64,000 bases of DNA, from assembly GCF_910592395.1 (NCBI RefSeq), contig NC_088320.1, forward strand, positions 868,001-932,000, in the 5' to 3' direction. The notes under the pieces were generated by a model. That model ran no database searches and was not told the origin of the DNA. It saw only the letters and a program-made list of their open reading frames with translations. Below, piece after piece: positions 61,436-64,000 of the stretch; within the stretch, counting starts at the first letter, position 1; each line of letters opens with the position of its first letter. A program made the position numbers and the translations under genes. This stretch comes from Lineus longissimus (lineage: Eukaryota > Nemertea > Pilidiophora > Heteronemertea > Lineidae).

Positions 61436-62228
61436 GTTCATATCTGAAGACTAATACTTCTTTCTTTAAAGTGCTCAGTGTACAAACTACCCTAGCTTTA
61501 TACGCTGCGTCTGAGTAAAAGCAGGAGCAGTATGTGACATAAAGTTCCTAATATGGGGCTCCCCCATCTGAAAATTCAACAAAGATTTCCCACACACATC
61601 TAATGCTGAATCAAACACTACCCAGATGGCTAACTGTGCACACTAAGGGGGCCGGCAGTTGACCAATTTGACCCACTAGCTCCTGCCTGAAGTCCCCATT
61701 GAAAAATTATTTGCTGCAAAAAAGCCCCTCCCCTCCACCAAAGTATTATAAAGAGAACACTGACAAAGCAGAGACCTGAATTATCCTCTAAGTAGTAATA
61801 TAAATTGGTAAATGAATGATTAAAATTGGTGTAAATACATTCTTTTCATTTGAAAGTGAAAAATAGATTTGTGAAAAACAGCTATTAAAGAGTTGGTCCC
61901 ATAGTTTATGAACTCAAACATTGATAATATTTCATAACGTTTTTGACTAAAAGCAAGGACCTATGACTAGATTTTATGACTTGGTATTGGATAAAATCCA
62001 TACACCTCGTGGTACAGCCAATCTGGAAGTCTTCGTGGTTGTGGCCATGTAGCTAATGAAACCAGGCCAACACTGCTTGTTGTTGATTCAGAACATAAGC
62101 TAGCTATGACCATGTTGTATATTAGAGCCATTTGCAGTAACTAATCCACCAGGGGGCAGCACTGAAGAAATCAATGTCCAATGAGCAGATGACGTAACAA
62201 AGGATCTGATTGGTTGGTTGTAACAAAG
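61436..62228. other. 3' flank of the pirin gene, nothing recognised
   Basis: No exon, array or transposon end was seen. A clear minus-strand AATAAA near the stop codon was not found. Confidence 0.4.
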
Positions 62229-63918
62229 CTAGTGATAGGATGGATTCATGAGCAATAATGATTCGTTCTTCTGCTGCATTGCCAGCGCTGCCTCCGTCTG
62301 TCGCAATCGATCCTCCTTCCCTGGTATTGAACCGAGACGACCCTCACGGTAATCGCTTATTGCCTGTAAGAATGGACCACAAGAAGATTAGTTTATACAC
62401 AGGTCACAGGAGTAGTTAAACGTTATATGGCAGAGCTGAAGGATTGAGACGTTCCCGAGAAATGTTGAGTTGACTTCGGGAGAGTTGGTATGTTCCAACA
62501 GATGATTTCAGGGCAAAGACTTAGAGCACAGCAATAACGCACACATTTAGCATATCATCCTTGAAAGAAATATTGGGCCAGAATATTGCTAGTTTTGTCT
62601 CATTGTCATTAGGCAATACCTACCTCTTCTATCTCTTCCCATGTATTCATCACAAATGGTCCGTGTTTAGCGACGGGTTCTTTTATAGGTGTGCCGGCTG
62701 CCACCAGGGCACGCAACTCTTTAGTATCCTCTGCTCTTATGTACAAATCGCGGCCTGCTTCACTCATCAGTCCGACCTGACCTGCATGGACTGGTTGCTT
62801 ATCAAGGCCAAGAGAACCTGGAAAACAAGCGCAAACTGCTTGAAAATAGCCACAACGCAACAGACCCCAGCTCTAATAAAATTTGCATGTTTTCATTGAG
62901 CCTCTTGGTCTTAAACCGCCGGCAGATATGGCCAACTATGAATGTTAGACCTGAGCCCTGGATAACTGAGCTCGGACGTGTCATACTCTCAGAGTCAGTA
63001 AGTACTTGAATCATGAATGTACAGGCCAATAGCTAGCGGCAACAAGGTGAAGTGCTTTGAGCAACTGAAACCAGTTGAATACTACGTCTCATTAACTGCT
63101 GGTCTCACTCACCAGCTCCTCTCCAGGCATAGACGAACCCGTTTAACCCATCGCTCACTGGTATCGACAAACTACCGCCGGGTTCAAGGTGAACATCGAG
63201 TAAGAAAATAGGGATTTTTGTATTAATTGTGGACTTTGTTCCTGTAATGAAATGATCAGCAGATGTGAATTGAGATGTCGTACTAATGAAAACACTCTCA
63301 AACAATCTGTAAAGAACAGTCAGGGTATGTCTGTGTAAGAACAACAGAACCATGAGTGTGACAACAAGGATGTTCAACCTCAGAATCAAACCAAGAAAGT
63401 GTGCGCCCATCCTGGACCCCAAGGCACAAATACATTTTCAAGGGTGCCTGGAGGGACATCTCAGGTTAGTTTCTTATTAACCATTGTGCTGAGAGCATGG
63501 TGATTTAGAACTATTTAGCCAGACAATATTCGAGAGTTGAGGGCTAGCAAAACCTACCTCTAAAGCTTCCTGCTATCACATGTATTTTGGCTTTATTCTC
63601 ATGAACGACTGGCGTATTTTCTGGAGGGACATCCTGATATGTGGGTGCTATCATTTTATCCTGTAACCAATGATAGAAGAGGAATGAATGTTTTGAAATT
63701 GAATTCCCCGAGAACTTACTCAATTTCATGACTGATTTTGACCTCTAGAGGTAGAAGCTCGGTCAGTTTACTTGGACTTACTTTTGCTGGTAGATTGACC
63801 CACAGTTGGAAACCCTCCGAGCATCCTCCGTGTTTCATCATGTCATCAGGAGGCATCTCCGAGTGGACGATACCACGACCAGCATTCATCCACTGCACCC
63901 AGCCGGATTCAAGAAGCC
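62229..63918 (-). CDS. PIR: pirin (cupin-fold iron protein), 5' end outside the window
   Basis: Pirin is a bicupin iron-binding protein, in vertebrates a nuclear cofactor of NF-kB-type regulators. Five exons on the minus strand: 63918-63782, 63660-63558, 63241-63113, 62817-62624, 62363-62229. All borders are GT-AG with matching phases (0, 1, 1, 0), ending in TAG; about 231 residues are visible. Exon one carries WVQWMNAGRGIVHSEMP, in which His and Glu of HSE correspond to two of the four metal ligands of human pirin, followed by FQLWVNLP. The last two exons carry KEPVAKHGPFVMNT and the helix WEEIEEAISDYREGRLG, the conserved C-terminal pirin signature. The N-terminal part with the other two His ligands (HPHRGFE region) must lie beyond 64000. 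The last exon ends with a Gln/Glu/Leu-rich tail of about 30 residues that I do not recognise. Tail to tail with the zinc-finger gene. Confidence 0.95.
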
Positions 63919-64000
63919 CTGCAAGTAGTTCAAGACAAGCTTCAGCTGACAAAAGTCAGGGGTGAACTTTCCCAGTTGCGAGCCGATAAGTTTGAAAGCA

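Noticed and set aside
62561-62899. 112-codon plus-strand frame
   Set aside because: It is antisense to a pirin exon with strong coding evidence on the minus strand.

Overview
The window is eukaryotic, from an invertebrate animal and most likely a marine lophotrochozoan (mollusc, brachiopod or a relative). Genes are split by GT-AG introns and show metazoan family signatures: a DEG/ENaC acid-sensing-type channel, a C2H2 zinc-finger protein and pirin. Intergenic DNA is AT-rich and full of minisatellites, foldback elements, tRNA-derived repeats, a LINE 3' end and a Helentron-like element with a (GAC)n core and terminal hairpin. Such elements are common in bivalves and their relatives. The species assignment is inference.

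Layout. 1-50 kb is a gene-poor, repeat-rich stretch with no confidently recognisable protein gene. It holds tandem arrays (77-bp at 64-607; 14-bp two-variant at 18119-18538; about 130-175-bp at 22680-23475; 19-bp at 45390-45517) and a dispersed AT-rich repeat family present three times (4.6, 31.1 and 37.7 kb). It also holds a LINE 3' remnant (19.5 kb), a Helentron-like element (42.3-43.4 kb), several inverted-repeat elements, tRNA-derived elements (48.96 and 49.5 kb) and a cluster of TALE-homeodomain-type motifs (17.8-18.9 kb). A few weak exon candidates (17.4, 25.3-25.9, 26.0-26.6 and 40.2-40.7 kb) are given at low confidence.

50-64 kb is a compact gene block. A seven-exon DEG/ENaC channel lies on the minus strand (50146-53715). 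Next, head to head, is a three-exon, 22-finger C2H2 zinc-finger gene on the plus strand (54941-58634). A pirin gene on the minus strand (62229-63918) is cut by the window end at its 5' side. All splice phases in the three gene models close exactly. One channel intron must use a GC-AG donor to keep the frame. The channel and zinc-finger genes may share a promoter region of about 1.2 kb; the zinc-finger and pirin genes are tail to tail.

I see no convincing new multigene system. The most interesting unexplained items are the TALE-motif cluster around a two-letter minisatellite, an X-box-like (RFX) minisatellite, two foldback elements inside the predicted 3' UTR of the zinc-finger gene, and an open-frame relic at 40.2-40.7 kb whose first four stops are all TGA.
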